From the NCBI GenBank assembly GCA_050084985.1, contig JBITNC010000001.1, positions 110,732,001 to 110,796,000 of the forward strand: DNA of 64,000 nt. Reading direction: 5' to 3'. A program made the position numbers and the translations under genes. The first letter of the stretch is position 1; every line of letters begins with the position of its first letter. Shown in pieces: positions 48,048 through 58,975 of this stretch. This DNA is from Nageia nagi (Eukaryota; Pinophyta). Under the pieces are notes generated by a model. The model was not told the origin of the DNA. It ran no database searches and was given only the letters and a program-made list of their open reading frames with translations.

Positions 48048-50232
48048 ATGGCTTTATCAATCACACACCAAAAGGTACATAGAGATTCTTTGGTGATGAA
48101 CTTTCCTAATGGTCATTAGATAAATTATCTTTACCTATCTTTTCTTTGGTGTATTCCTATATTTTCTTATATTTTAATAGCTTTACTATAACTCTAGCAT
48201 TATATCCCTAGGGTTTTACCTATTAGAATACATATGACTTTATTTTTGACTTTTAGTACTATTTTTCATTTTTCTATCTTTGTGATAAGGTTTATATTTT
48301 TTTGTATGACCCTATACATGAAATTTTGTCATCATACCATATGAGAAGAGGGCCATTGGTGGTCCCTTCTACCCTAGTTTAGATAATGGGCAATCCTTTT
48401 TTACTATAGTTTGGATCATAGGCAATGCTCTTTTACTATTCTTAGACCATTAGTGGTGCTTTTATATCTATAAGAAAAATTCAAAAAATGCATTAATAAT
48501 TGAAACTAATATTACTTTTTGTGTTCTTTTGCCAAGATAATAGCTATTACATTAGGGCTTTCAAGAAAATTATTGCTTTTACTATTGCTCAACAATGGGC
48601 CCAATTAGAGGAGAGCTAGAGCACACTCAAGGCTATTTCTTTGAGTTATTTAGCTTTTTTTATTACATTTATCATGATCAAGACATGTTGACAACTTTTA
48701 TGGAGAGATGGGATTCTAATTCTAACACTTTTCACCTACCTATTAGGAAGATTACAATGACACTTGAGGATATATATAGGATCACTAGGCTACCTATTAG
48801 AGGTAAGCTGATGAATATAGTTTTCATTCCTAGCATGGAATGAGTAGAGGAGTGGGCTATATGGATCACAAGCTTAGATGAGGTAAACTATAAGAAGAGG
48901 GGATTTTCTCTAATACAACATGTACCAAAGGATCCTCCAACACAAATTGACCTATAGTTGAGGCTCTTTATTGCTTGCTTATTAGATATTATTATCTATC
49001 TAGATAAGAGTTGTGAGACATTTCTTATGGAGATAGTTCTTATTATCATGGATATGGTTTTATATTAGCAATGATATGCATGGTGGGAAGCTATTTTGGC
49101 ATATTTATATCATAATTTGCATTCATTTATTGAGGTGGAGAGAGGGGGAGATAGATGGCTCACTCTATGATACTATAGGTATGGGCTTATGATTACATAA
49201 GCATCTCTAGATTGACCTTTCTACCACTATAACTACCTAATGATGTGCCCACATGATAGCTATGGGTTATTACATATGGTTCTAATTTTTTGATGTCAAC
49301 CTAGAGGGATGGAGGATATAGTTGGACACACTTAAGGAGTCATAGATGTACTAGCATCCCTATAAGTATGCCCTAGAATGGGATGAGGATATGTATGAGC
49401 TAGCTTGGGTGAGACACCCAACATACATTCAAGCATGTAAGGCACTAGTTGAGCAATATAGGCCAAAATAAGTACTCAAGTAGTTTGGGATTCAATAGGG
49501 GATACCAAATGACTATGGAATAGTAGTACACTACTACCATAATAGAAATTTTACAAAGGACTATGAGCTGGTACTAGATTAGGATTCTAAGTGGACATCC
49601 CCCAATGAGGACTTTGACTTTAAATATGATAAAGATATAGAATATCTTGAGCATAATGAGGACTATATGGATTGGTAGTGAGGATGTAATCCTCATCACT
49701 TAGGCATACATGAGATGGACTCACCTAAGGATGAAGGAGGTGAAGATGATACAAAGGATACATGAACTAGGTGGGACATAAGATACACTAAATTAGGATG
49801 GTGCTCATATGACATGGGAAATGCATGTGATGAGACATTTGATGTAGTTCTTGACGATAATGAGGAGATTGATCCAAATTAGGATGATTATAATCTTAAC
49901 ACAGAGAGATATGGATGTGATTGAAGATGAAAAGGATGATGATGGTATTTATTCTTTTTATCTTATATATATATATATATATTTGTTTCATTTGTAAATA
50001 TATGCAATATTGATATGTGATTTTTATCTACAGATGATGAGGATCCTAAACTAGATGTGGCTCAGTTACATAGGCTCATAGAGCAAAAGGATGCTGAAAT
50101 AAAAGAGCTACAAGGCTAAGAGATAATTGGGTGAATATAAAGTGAGGGATAAGAAATACAAGGCTAGGTGTGGGGGTAGTGATTCTAGTAGGGCTACTAG
50201 TTCTAGTGTAGGAGGTCCTACTAGGACATGAT
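48048..50232 (+). pseudogene. Plant mobile domain (PMD) gene carried antisense in element B
   Basis: Exon 1 is 48048-48074 (MALSITHQK), ending at a GTACAT donor as in A. Intron 1 ends before about 48590. Exon 2 is open from 48595 to 48840 (MERWDSNSNTFHL, TMTLEDIYRITRLPIRG), then has TGA, TAG and further stops. A one-base deletion relative to A lies in the poly-G run near 49145. Conserved blocks continue (AWVRHPTYIQACKAL). Intron 2 is 49945-50033, 89 bp. Exon 3 has DVAQLHRLIEQKDAEIKELQG and then a shortened coiled coil ending SSRATSSSVGG. Non-functional. Its independent decay shows that the gene was already part of the family before A and B inserted. Confidence 0.82.
49945..50033 (+). other. 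Spliceosomal intron 2 of PMD gene (element B)
   Basis: GTATTT...TCTACAG, 89 bp, containing a short (TA)n run. Same phase, length and flanking Asp codons as 19605-19693. Confidence 0.8.
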
Positions 50233-50830
50233 AGTTCTAGGCATATGATGATCACTCAGCCATGCTAAGATTTTGTAAAATGATGAACCTTTTTATGATA
50301 TATAAAATATAACCTTTGTTTATTTAATTTTTTGTTTATTACATGTATTTATGATAAGTATGAGAGTTAAAACTCTACACCAAGAGGCCTACAAGGATAT
50401 AGTGATCTAGGAGCTAAAACTCCACATAAAGGGACATTCATTAATTTTTAGTTTGACAAAATTTGACAATGAAATATGATTACATATGGTCCATTTTTGA
50501 TAAAAATAGAGTGCCAATGCTACTATTATGATATCAAAATGATCCTCCATTTTGTCCATCATGATGTTCATTAGTTTATCTTTCCTATTATCAGTTCCAT
50601 TAGTGTTAGTAAGATCATGCATGTTTACCAAATGATGTAACTAGAGGGCCTTGTGCCCCCACTGGTACTAGTTTTATTCTATTATTTTCCTTATTGTGCC
50701 CCTATGATAGTGGGCTTTTTATCATATTTCCATGTGTATACAATATTTTTGCATTGTGTTGTGACATGGGGTTCTTGTAAATCCCCAATTTTTACTTTTT
50801 TACATGTAAAGGAGTCTTTTTCTATTTTTC
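50233..50830. other. Spacer between PMD gene and gag end of element B
   Basis: No gene. Carries 'gagttaaaactctacaccaag' and 'ggagctaaaactcc' palindromes at about 50361-50430, as single units of the array seen in A. Confidence 0.6.
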
Positions 50831-52780
50831 TTATTTTTTGAATGATATTACTTTCTTATCCACTAAATCTTGGATGATATCTTTAAACTTTTTGTATTCA
50901 CATGTTTTATGTCCATGAATTCTATGATATCCATAAAATACTCCTATAAGTTTAGTGGCTTTTTGGGTCATAGGTGGCAGTTGAATCAAACCCTTTTGTA
51001 GTAATGATTGTAACAACTCATCATGATCTTACATAATCTTAGTATATACTCAAGAGGTTTTATGCTTTGTTGAACAATGTGTATCTTTCATCATTGTAAC
51101 TGTAGCTATCATTCTCATAGTTGACCATTTTCTTTCTTCTCTTTTAAATTTCCAAGAACTAATTTTCACTAAGTGCTTCTCTTTTCAAATCATAGACATA
51201 ATCATCTCAAAGAGGGGATGCTCTAGATAGTTGAAAAATTCTAGTATCATCTCATCTCTAAGAGATTTTATTAGAATATGTTTTAGTTCTTTTTCACTAA
51301 GATTTATAAATGTTGCTATTTTTCTCCATGCTTTTACAAATTCATCAAATGATTTGTTCTCACCTTGTCTCATTCTCACTAAATCAACAAGGGTTGGTTT
51401 TCTTTTTATGTTGTGTTGATATTGATTTAGAAATTCTCATTTTAATTGCTCATAGCTGGTGATACTTTGATTTTCAAAACTATAAAACCATTTGGAAGCT
51501 TCTTTCCCTAAACTAAGTTGAAATAATCTTGCTAACATATTTGTATCATATTGATGGTTACAATTTACTTCTTCAAAGATCATGATGTGTATTGTTGGAT
51601 CATTAATGCCATCATATTTATTAAAATCTATGTCTTCCCCTTCCCATGTTTTGCCTTTTATTTTTTTACAAAAAGAGTGCCTTTTATTTAACTATTCACC
51701 CTCTTTTTTTTTACTCAATAATGTTAGCCTCTTTAGTTGTTTGGCCATTACTTTCAGTTGTACCATTCTTTTCTCTAATTTCTGTTTTTCATTTTGCATA
51801 GTTACATTGTTATCTTTTTCCTCTTTTTCTAGGGGATTGGGTTTCCCAATTTCTTCCTCATTCTCATATTTAGGTATTTTAGGAGTGAATCTCCCATTTT
51901 GATCTCTCCATTCTTGGATTAGTTGATTGTTTAACTCTCTAATAATTACTTACCTTACATATAGTTAAGCTTTTTTATAAGACTATGTGCCCATTGTCTT
52001 TCTCACCTCTATCTCTTTAGTCTCTTTTTCTCTATCTAACCAATAAGGGTAAGCATTGATAAGTCCTTATGCCATAGGGTTAGTTTCAAATTTTGTCTTT
52101 GTTTCACTATCTAACTCAACATCAAATTATATTATCTCATCATTTGAATGTTCATAATTAACCTCTTCTTATGTTATTAGTTCATGACTTTTTAAATTTT
52201 CCATAAGTGTTAGGGATGATGAAGGTTGATGAAGTTTTAACTCAAGGATGAAAGGATTTTGGTCAAGATAAAGAATACAAAAAATCACATGGTTTTCTAT
52301 AGAAAAAATGGACTACAAGTGATCCATTTCAATAGGATTTAGACCATGGTTAATCTTATTTTGATCTGTTAAGGTGTACAACAAAAAGGGTGGCTTAGCA
52401 AGTGATATCCTAGAATGTGACCTAAGACTACTTACAATCAAAAATTCATAAATTATATATAATGAAATAGCTATGGTAGGATCTCAGGTAAACCTATAGA
52501 ACATCTTGGGTTGTTTTATAAATTTTTGCACCAACCTTAATTTATCTTCTATTAGGTTTAGATTATTAGATTTTTCATATCAATAAAGGGCTAATGGTAG
52601 TTTATTTTCAAAATATTGAACTATTTCTTCTTCAAGATTCTTATTGTCTTCTAAATCCCCATGATAAGATTCATCATCTATTATATTTATATCTATTTTA
52701 CTAATATCATCATTATCTTCAGAATCTCCATGATAAGATTCATCAAAAGGAAAATTGATTTCAATAGCCAAAGGGACACT
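50831..52780 (-). pseudogene. Gag of element B
   Basis: Read leftward. Near 52771 lies an acidic repeat (DESYHGDSEDNDD, then DESYHGDLEDNKN). A coiled coil (EKQKLEKRMVQLKVMAKQLK) is near 51790. The capsid core follows: FNKYDGINDPTIHI near 51620, ASKWFYSFENQSITSYEQLK near 51490, FDEFVKAWRKIATFINLSEK near 51350. The gag-terminal FYGYHRIHGHKTCEYKKF is near 50940, ending at 50831. Stops and probable frameshifts. It is homologous in plan to A gag but clearly diverged from it. No protease follows. Confidence 0.8.
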
Positions 52781-52925
52781 ATCTTTATTTAACCTAGCAC
52801 TTTTTCTTATCTATGTCACTCCTTCCATGATTTTATTTTTCTTTTAGTTGGATCAATTTTTGATTGGTTTAATGAGAAGATATCTAATGAATTATTCATA
52901 TTTTATTATATTTTTAGAAGTTGAT

Positions 52926-52944
52926 TTTCACATCAAGTTCACCA
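52926..52944 (-). other. Primer binding site of element B
   Basis: The minus strand reads TGGTGAACTTGATGTGAAA beside the LTR edge at 52947. Matches the A site except for transitions. Confidence 0.72.
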
Positions 52945-52946
52945 AG

Positions 52947-53762
52947 TATTTACAAATATTTTGAGAATGCAAATAAATAATTAATTACAAAACTTAATAT
53001 ACTTGTTTTCAGCTATGGATAGCAATTTAGACCACACAAAAAAATAGATTAAGAAGATAGCCACTCTATAATTAGGATGACAATACCAATCAAGAACTAT
53101 GATTTGTATACTTACCTTACAAAGCATACTTAACACCAAAGAATGATGATATATTTGATGTGTGGATGGTATAAGAATCTTGCTTCAAAAGCTATGACCT
53201 CAAATATTGCAAAAGGGGACCATAAGAATTCTATATGGTGTTCAAAAGGAGCACTAACAATGTATTTAGCATGAATAAGGAGCACTGATAGTCTTCATCA
53301 GAATGTCTTTTGCTTTCAAACCAAGTCAAGTACTTGCATATGGATCTTTTGAATAAAGATGTGATGTTGATATAGATTATCAATGTCAAAATAGCTCACA
53401 TAATAAAGTACACAAACCATTGCCTTGAATGGCAGCATTAAGAGACACTTAAAGGATTACCCCCACCAAGACTAGATATGGGATCATGTATCTCCTTGAT
53501 GTGGACTTAGTATTAGATCCCTATTTATATAAGTTATAATATGACCTACTCCTTAGGTCAGTGTGTACCTACATAAATAGGGTTAGCTCACAACACATAA
53601 CAATATTCAAGATAATCATTGATATCATAACCATATTCAAAATAAAGATTTATATTATGATCATATTCAATATAAGCATTGATATTGTTAAATATTCTAG
53701 GTGTGTATTAGTGCAACCAAATGTATTTATTTAAATGTGTAAATAAATTTTATGCAATAAAA
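52947..53762 (-). mobile_element. Right LTR of element B (5' LTR in element sense)
   Basis: About 816 bp. Outer ends mutated (TATTTACA for TGTTTACA at the start; 'ataaaa' for 'ataaca' at the end). Minus-strand TATA near 53521-53531. Confidence 0.9.
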
Positions 53763-54600
53763 CCTAGACCTCAACTTCCTAAGATTTTAGTAAAAGAAGC
53801 TTTGCAACATCAATTAAGAAACTCACAAGTGAAGATGTCCTTTTTTGAGTTGTTACAACAATCTAAAAATCACAAAGAAGCTATGAACCAATTATTGCAA
53901 ATAGTTGAATTAGATATTAAAGATCTTGAAAATTTTATGTCATTTATGGGGAATATTAAAATAAGTCAAAAACTCACTATTGCCTTCCATGATCATGAAG
54001 TTATGCAATCAAACCATTCTCAAGGTCAAGATCCCCCATTACATATTATAGCCAAGATATATGGGAAGGCTTTTAAAAGAATATTAATAGATGAAGGTTC
54101 TATAATAAATATCATTTCTACAACTACCTATAAGAACTTGAAACTTCCTTTCTCACATATATGTGCACCTTTATTACAATTAAGAGCTTTCAATGATGCT
54201 TTGTGCTCAATAATGGGATCTATATCATTTCCCATCATTATAGGATCTAAAACCATATAAACATTATTATAGGTTATTGAAGAAGTATAACACAATATAA
54301 CTTACTCATAGGAAGACTATGGATTAGAGACATGCAATGTGTCTAGTCAACATATCATAATTGTTTGAAATATATTCATGATGGGGTAGTACAATATGTA
54401 CTTGGTGATGAAAACCCATTCTCCCATTGTAATCATACACATCTTTCAAGAGAGACTACTTTGCCTTTCACTCACTATTTTACACTACCCATGGTTCTTA
54501 AAAAGGTATCAATAGTAGATATTGATAAAGAAGGTGCTTCTCCATGTTCTTTAAAAGGGGAAGATCTTATTGATCTTTAAATACCTTGTACACTAAATAT
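53763..54600 (+). pseudogene. Aspartic protease of element D
   Basis: The frame is open from 53763 to 54260: LPKILVKEALQHQLRNSQVK, MSFFELLQQSKNHKEAM, IKISQKLTIAFHDHEV, then the active site KRILIDEGSIINIIS near 54075-54115, with Glu in the second triad position as in C. The C-terminal MKYIHDGVVQYVLGDENPFS lies in the same strand near 54365. An apparent start at 53721 lies in the B LTR and is not real. Protease would cut the gag-pol precursor. Confidence 0.82.
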
Positions 54601-55880
54601 TAATAAGGATTTGTTACTAAAAATAAAACCAACAATCTTGGAAAACCAAACATGAGAAGAAAGAGCACGAGAGCTAGATGAAGTAAAAAAAGCTTCATCA
54701 TCAATAGCATCTTATTCAATAAATAAACTAGATAATTATGGTATAATAAGAGATAAAATATCAAATATTTATCCTATGATCATAAAATTAATTGATTATG
54801 AAATAGGGGAATTTGCTATTGATGATATCATTTGTAATATCCCTACAGCTCAAGAAATAGGAAGACCTCAAGAGTCTCCTTATGTGGTAGGGAAATTAGT
54901 ACCACTGGGGAAATTACCTAATCAAACACTTTTTTTATATCAAGGTCCTATATAAACACCTATCATTCCTTCACCTCAATCTAATAAAGGTACTATTTGT
55001 GATTCATTAGAATAATTATCACCAAACATAAGAACATTTGTCTAAAGATACTTTAATAGGTGTCATTGGAAAGGATAAGGTCTAGGATGGTATGAATAAG
55101 GACCTAGATACACTATTAACATTCATTATCAATTATGAAGTGATAAGATAGGATTAGTTTATAAGAGCAAAAATCAAGGAATATGTAGTTTCAAGATGAC
55201 TAAGTTAGAACTTGAGCCCACAACATATGAAAGTTTATTTGAAGTACCTAAATAGATGACAAATCAAGATGAAATAGAGTTTGAAATATTATTCTTGGAA
55301 AGGTTATTCTCTAATATATCAATTAACATGGTAGAGATTGTAGAAATATGTGATGATGTAATACCTCAAGTAAACTTTGATTGGTATGAAAGTAATGAGT
55401 TTGCGATGATAGACTCATAAAATTCAAATAGTTTTTCTTCATACTTTTTGGTAGATGAAGAAACTGCAAATTTTACATTAATTCTTAAACAAGCTATAAT
55501 TTAGGATTTCAAATACATAGATACATTGTTATAGACTACAAATTTGAATATAAATACTATTTTGAAATATCAATATGAATCTAAATATGAAGAATATAAT
55601 GCTAATGATAATAATTGGATTCTGATACCCAACTAATTATAAGAGGGATCTCACATGTTAATTGAAGAAACTATCAAAATTAATTTAAGTAATGAACCTA
55701 ATAGCCCTAAAGTAATTCAATTAGAAAAATCCCTTACTAAATATGATATAAAAGAGTTCATTACAATAGTTACAAAAAAATAAAAAATATTCACATGCTC
55801 ATATGTTGGTATGCCTAGGTTTGATCCTAATTTAGTAGTACATAACCTTTGTATAAAATAAGGTGCAAAACCTTTTAAAT
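54600..55880 (+). pseudogene. Decayed linker between protease and RT of element D
   Basis: No named domain. Long runs of one frame with few stops suggest it was coding, with recurring acidic segments. Its position equals 13590-14769 in E. Confidence 0.45.
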
Positions 55881-57130
55881 AAAAACTACAAAAAATGACT
55901 CCTAAAATTCATTATTGGTAAAAGAAGAGTTGCAAAAGCTTTTAGAATCGAAGTTTATTCACCTAATTGATTACTTTGATTGGATTTTCAATATGGTACC
56001 AATTAAAAAATCCATTGGGAAGATTAAAATATGCATAGATTTTAGATATCTAAACAAATCATGTCCTAAGGATGACTTTCCCTTACCAAACATAGATAGC
56101 TTGGTTGATTCTACTGCATAACACAAAATTTTTTCACTAATGGATGGGTTTTTAGGGTACAATCAAATTAAGGTAGCATCAAAAGACTAACATAAAATTG
56201 CATTTACAATAGCATGGAGAACATTTTGTTAAAGGGTAATGCCTTTTGGATTAAAAAATGTTGGATCCACCTATCAAAGAGCCATTACATACATCTTATA
56301 TGATTACATGCATGATATTATAGAAGATTATGTAGATGATGTGTTGGTTAAATAAAAAATATGATAGAACCATCCCAAAGTGTTCATTAAAATATTTGAT
56401 ACATTACTAGAACATAAAATTTGATTGAACCCAAAGAAGTGTGTTTTCAGGATAACATCTAAAAAATTATTAGGTTTCATTGTCTCTATATGAGGGATTG
56501 AAGTAGATACTAACAAAATAAAAACAATCACAAATATGTCTTCCCCCTTAAATATAAATCAATTACAAAGCCTACAAGGTAAGTTGTAGGCCATAAGACA
56601 TTTCATTTCTCAGTTATCAAATAAGTGTAAACCTTTTAACAAAATTTTAAATAAGGGTATTATCTTTCACTAGGGTAATGAACAATAAGAGGTATTTGTT
56701 GAGATTAAACATTATCTTATTTCACCACCCATTCTAGTCACCTAAGCCTATAGAACCATTCATGCTATATATCAGCTATAGAAATAGCCTTACGAACCAT
56801 GCTTGCTCAAAAGAATGAGAATAGTAAATAACAAGCAATATATTATATTAGTCAAACTTTAGTTGGTTTTGAGATCAAGTATATGTATTTAAAAAAGTTA
56901 TGTCTAGTAGTAGTATTTGTAACTAAAAAATTAAGACATTACATGGTACACCATACCATGTATGTAATTGCTAAAGCTGATCCTTTGAAATACATGATGA
57001 ATAAAACTTATCAAAATGCAAAAACATCTAAATGGATCATGCATCTAACTAAATATAACTTGCTTTTCATAAGTCAAAAATAAATTAACGGATAATTCAT
57101 TGTTGATTACCTCACTAAGGCACCATTATC
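55880..57130 (+). pseudogene. Reverse transcriptase and RNase H of element D
   Basis: KEELQKLLESKFIHL, IKICIDFRYLNKSCPKDDFP, LPNIDSLVDSTA, FSLMDGFLGYNQIK, MPFGLKNVGSTYQRA, then catalytic YVDD near 56329-56340, LNPKKCVFRITSKKLLGFI, and INQLQSLQGKL. RNase H follows to KTSKWIMHLTKYNLLFISQK near 57015-57080. Active-site residues are visible but stops occur every few dozen codons. Confidence 0.88.
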
Positions 57131-57199
57131 TAATGATAATCCACTCATCATAGAATTACCAAATGAACATGTATTTCAATTGGATGAAATGGAAATTTT

Positions 57200-57640
57200 T
57201 ATAGAATTTGAAGAAGATTGAGATATGGTAATATACTTTGATGGGTTGAGATATGAGCAAAGCAGGGGTGCTAGTGTTGTTTTTATTAATTCCTAAGGAG
57301 TTCCCATACCCTATTTGTTTAAATTTAACTTTCCTTGTACAAGCATTATTGTTGAGTACAAAGCCTTAATCTTAGCTATTAAAACTACTATATAATTAAA
57401 ATTGGAAAAAATAAAATTCATTGATTTGTTGTTTAATCATAAATTAAGTCAAAGAGATCTTCCAGTGTAAGGAACCTTTGTTATAAAACTATAAGACATT
57501 AGTGAAAAATATTTTATTATCTTTCAAAAAATATGATTTACAAATAGCAACATGATTAACTAATAGGTTTGTTGATTCTATGGATTCTATCAGGTCTTTA
57601 ATTCTTGCAAACCTTGATAAAAAAATAATCCCTATTGAAA
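57200..57640 (+). pseudogene. Archaeal-type RNase H of element D
   Basis: DMVIYFDGLRYEQSRGAS near 57220, IVEYKALILAIKT near 57350 (Lys where the catalytic Glu is expected), and a decayed end with RFVDSMDSI near 57568. Same position as in E. Confidence 0.75.
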
Positions 57641-57779
57641 TTATTCAAATATTTCAATCCTTAATAGAATCAGATGAAGTTGAACATATAGTCTTGGACA
57701 TTATAATACAAGACAAAAATTTATGGCATACATAATTTTTCAAATTCTTAAGAGATGGGGTATTACCTAAAGACTTAAC

Positions 57780-58970
57780 AAAATCATCTTGAAAAGTGTT
57801 CAAGATAAAAGCTTTTCACTTCTACATGATAGGAGATGGCTTATACCATAGGGGTTTTGATAGAATATTGCTTGAATATTTCAAGTGGGCTGATTCATAA
57901 ATTGCTATTTTATGAGCACATGAAAAAATTTGTGGAGGACATTTTAGTGGCTTTGCAATCACAAAGTGATTAATGTGTATGGGATATTATTGGCCTACTA
58001 TGGAATGTGATTACATGGAATACATTATAAAATGTGTTAAATATCAACAACATGTAAATCTATTTAATCAACCCTCACATATATTACAACCCATGCAATC
58101 ATTATGACCATTCTCAAGATGGGCATTAGATTTAATAGGTCAAATCTCTCCTATTTTCTCAAGAGGTCATAAGTTTATAATAACTATTATAGATTATTTT
58201 ACAAAATAGGTAGAAGCTATTCCTATGATATCAACAAAAGGGCCAAAGATAGAAAAATGTATACGAAACCATATTATATGTCATTTTGAAATTCTAGCCC
58301 AAATTTTTGTTGATAATGGTAAAAACTTCAAAAAATAAGCAACTTCAAGCTTTATGTAAATGGTATTATATTCATTTAAGCTTCTAAACTCCTTACTATC
58401 CTCAAAGGAATGGTCAATCTAAAGCTATAAATAAAACTATTTGTAGCATTCTATTAAAAAACTATTGATGACTCCCATCAATATTGAATGCAAGAATACC
58501 ACATGCATTATGGGCCTATCGAACTAGTATTCAAACTCCTACTAGGGCAACCCTATTTTCTTTAGTTTATGGGGTCAAAGTAGTATTACCATTAGAAATA
58601 GAAATTCCTTCTTTACGAGTCACATTACAAGATTATATCATAGATGACATGATTTATCAAATAAGAATAGTTCATTTACTACTTTTATTTGAAAGAAGAG
58701 TTAATTTATTGGAGCATTTACATACTCATCAAAATCGTATTGAAAGAGACTTTGATAAAAAAAAAGTTAAAACTTGCAAATTTAACATATGAGATTTGAT
58801 TTTAAAATAACTTCTCAAATAGAATGATAGTTCCATTTCAAGTTCTCCTAATTGGTTAGGTCCTTACATGATTAAAAGAAAATTTGGATCTAGGGCTTAT
58901 CATTTAGTTGATATGGAAGGTAATGAAGAGCATGAACCCATAAATATCATTCATCTTTGATATTTCTATA
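57780..58970 (+). pseudogene. Integrase of element D
   Basis: HHCC region from AHEKICGGHFSGF (57911) through YYWPTMECD to IIKCVKYQQH (58030-58055). Core: RWALDLIGQI with first Asp (about 58120), IDYFTK and VEAIPM, FVDNGKNFK with second Asp (about 58305). The third position reads GQSKAINK, so catalytic Glu is replaced by Lys. Then MNARIPHALWAYRTSIQTPT, VYGVKVVLPLEIEIPSLR (58484-58620), and a C-terminal NWLGPYMIKRKFGSRAYHLV near 58850-58910. Joins element cDNA to host DNA in active relatives. Confidence 0.87.
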
Positions 58971-58975
58971 ATTAA

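Larger units (their letters stand above)
46238..53762 (-). mobile_element. Element B: second pol-less LTR element with antisense PMD gene
   Basis: 7525 bp with the same plan as A. LTRs are 46238-47055 and 52947-53762. The polypurine tract ('aaagtggggca', rc at 47056-47071), primer site (rc, 52926-52944) and gag on the minus strand (about 52780-50831) follow that plan. A PMD gene lies on the plus strand (48048-50232), with palindromic motifs in the LTRs, in intron 1 and around the gene. No protease, RT, RNase H or integrase. It is inserted between gag and protease of element D. More diverged than A, with frameshifts. Confidence 0.88.
40892..58975 (+). mobile_element. Element D: Ty3/gypsy element with full pol, split by B
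   Basis: 5' LTR 40892-41724, primer site 41728, leader, gag (43700-46237), then element B, then protease, RT, RNase H, archaeal-type RNase H and integrase (53763-58970). A second RNase H places it in the Tat-type lineage. No 3' LTR was recognised before the window end, so the right limit given is the end of integrase. It is related to C throughout LTR, leader, gag and protease. It is heavily mutated and is not a working donor itself. Confidence 0.85.

Noticed and set aside
53721-53762. N-terminal start of the D protease at the ATG 53721
   Set aside because: This ATG lies inside the LTR of element B. The open frame there is a chance read-in to D coding at 53763.
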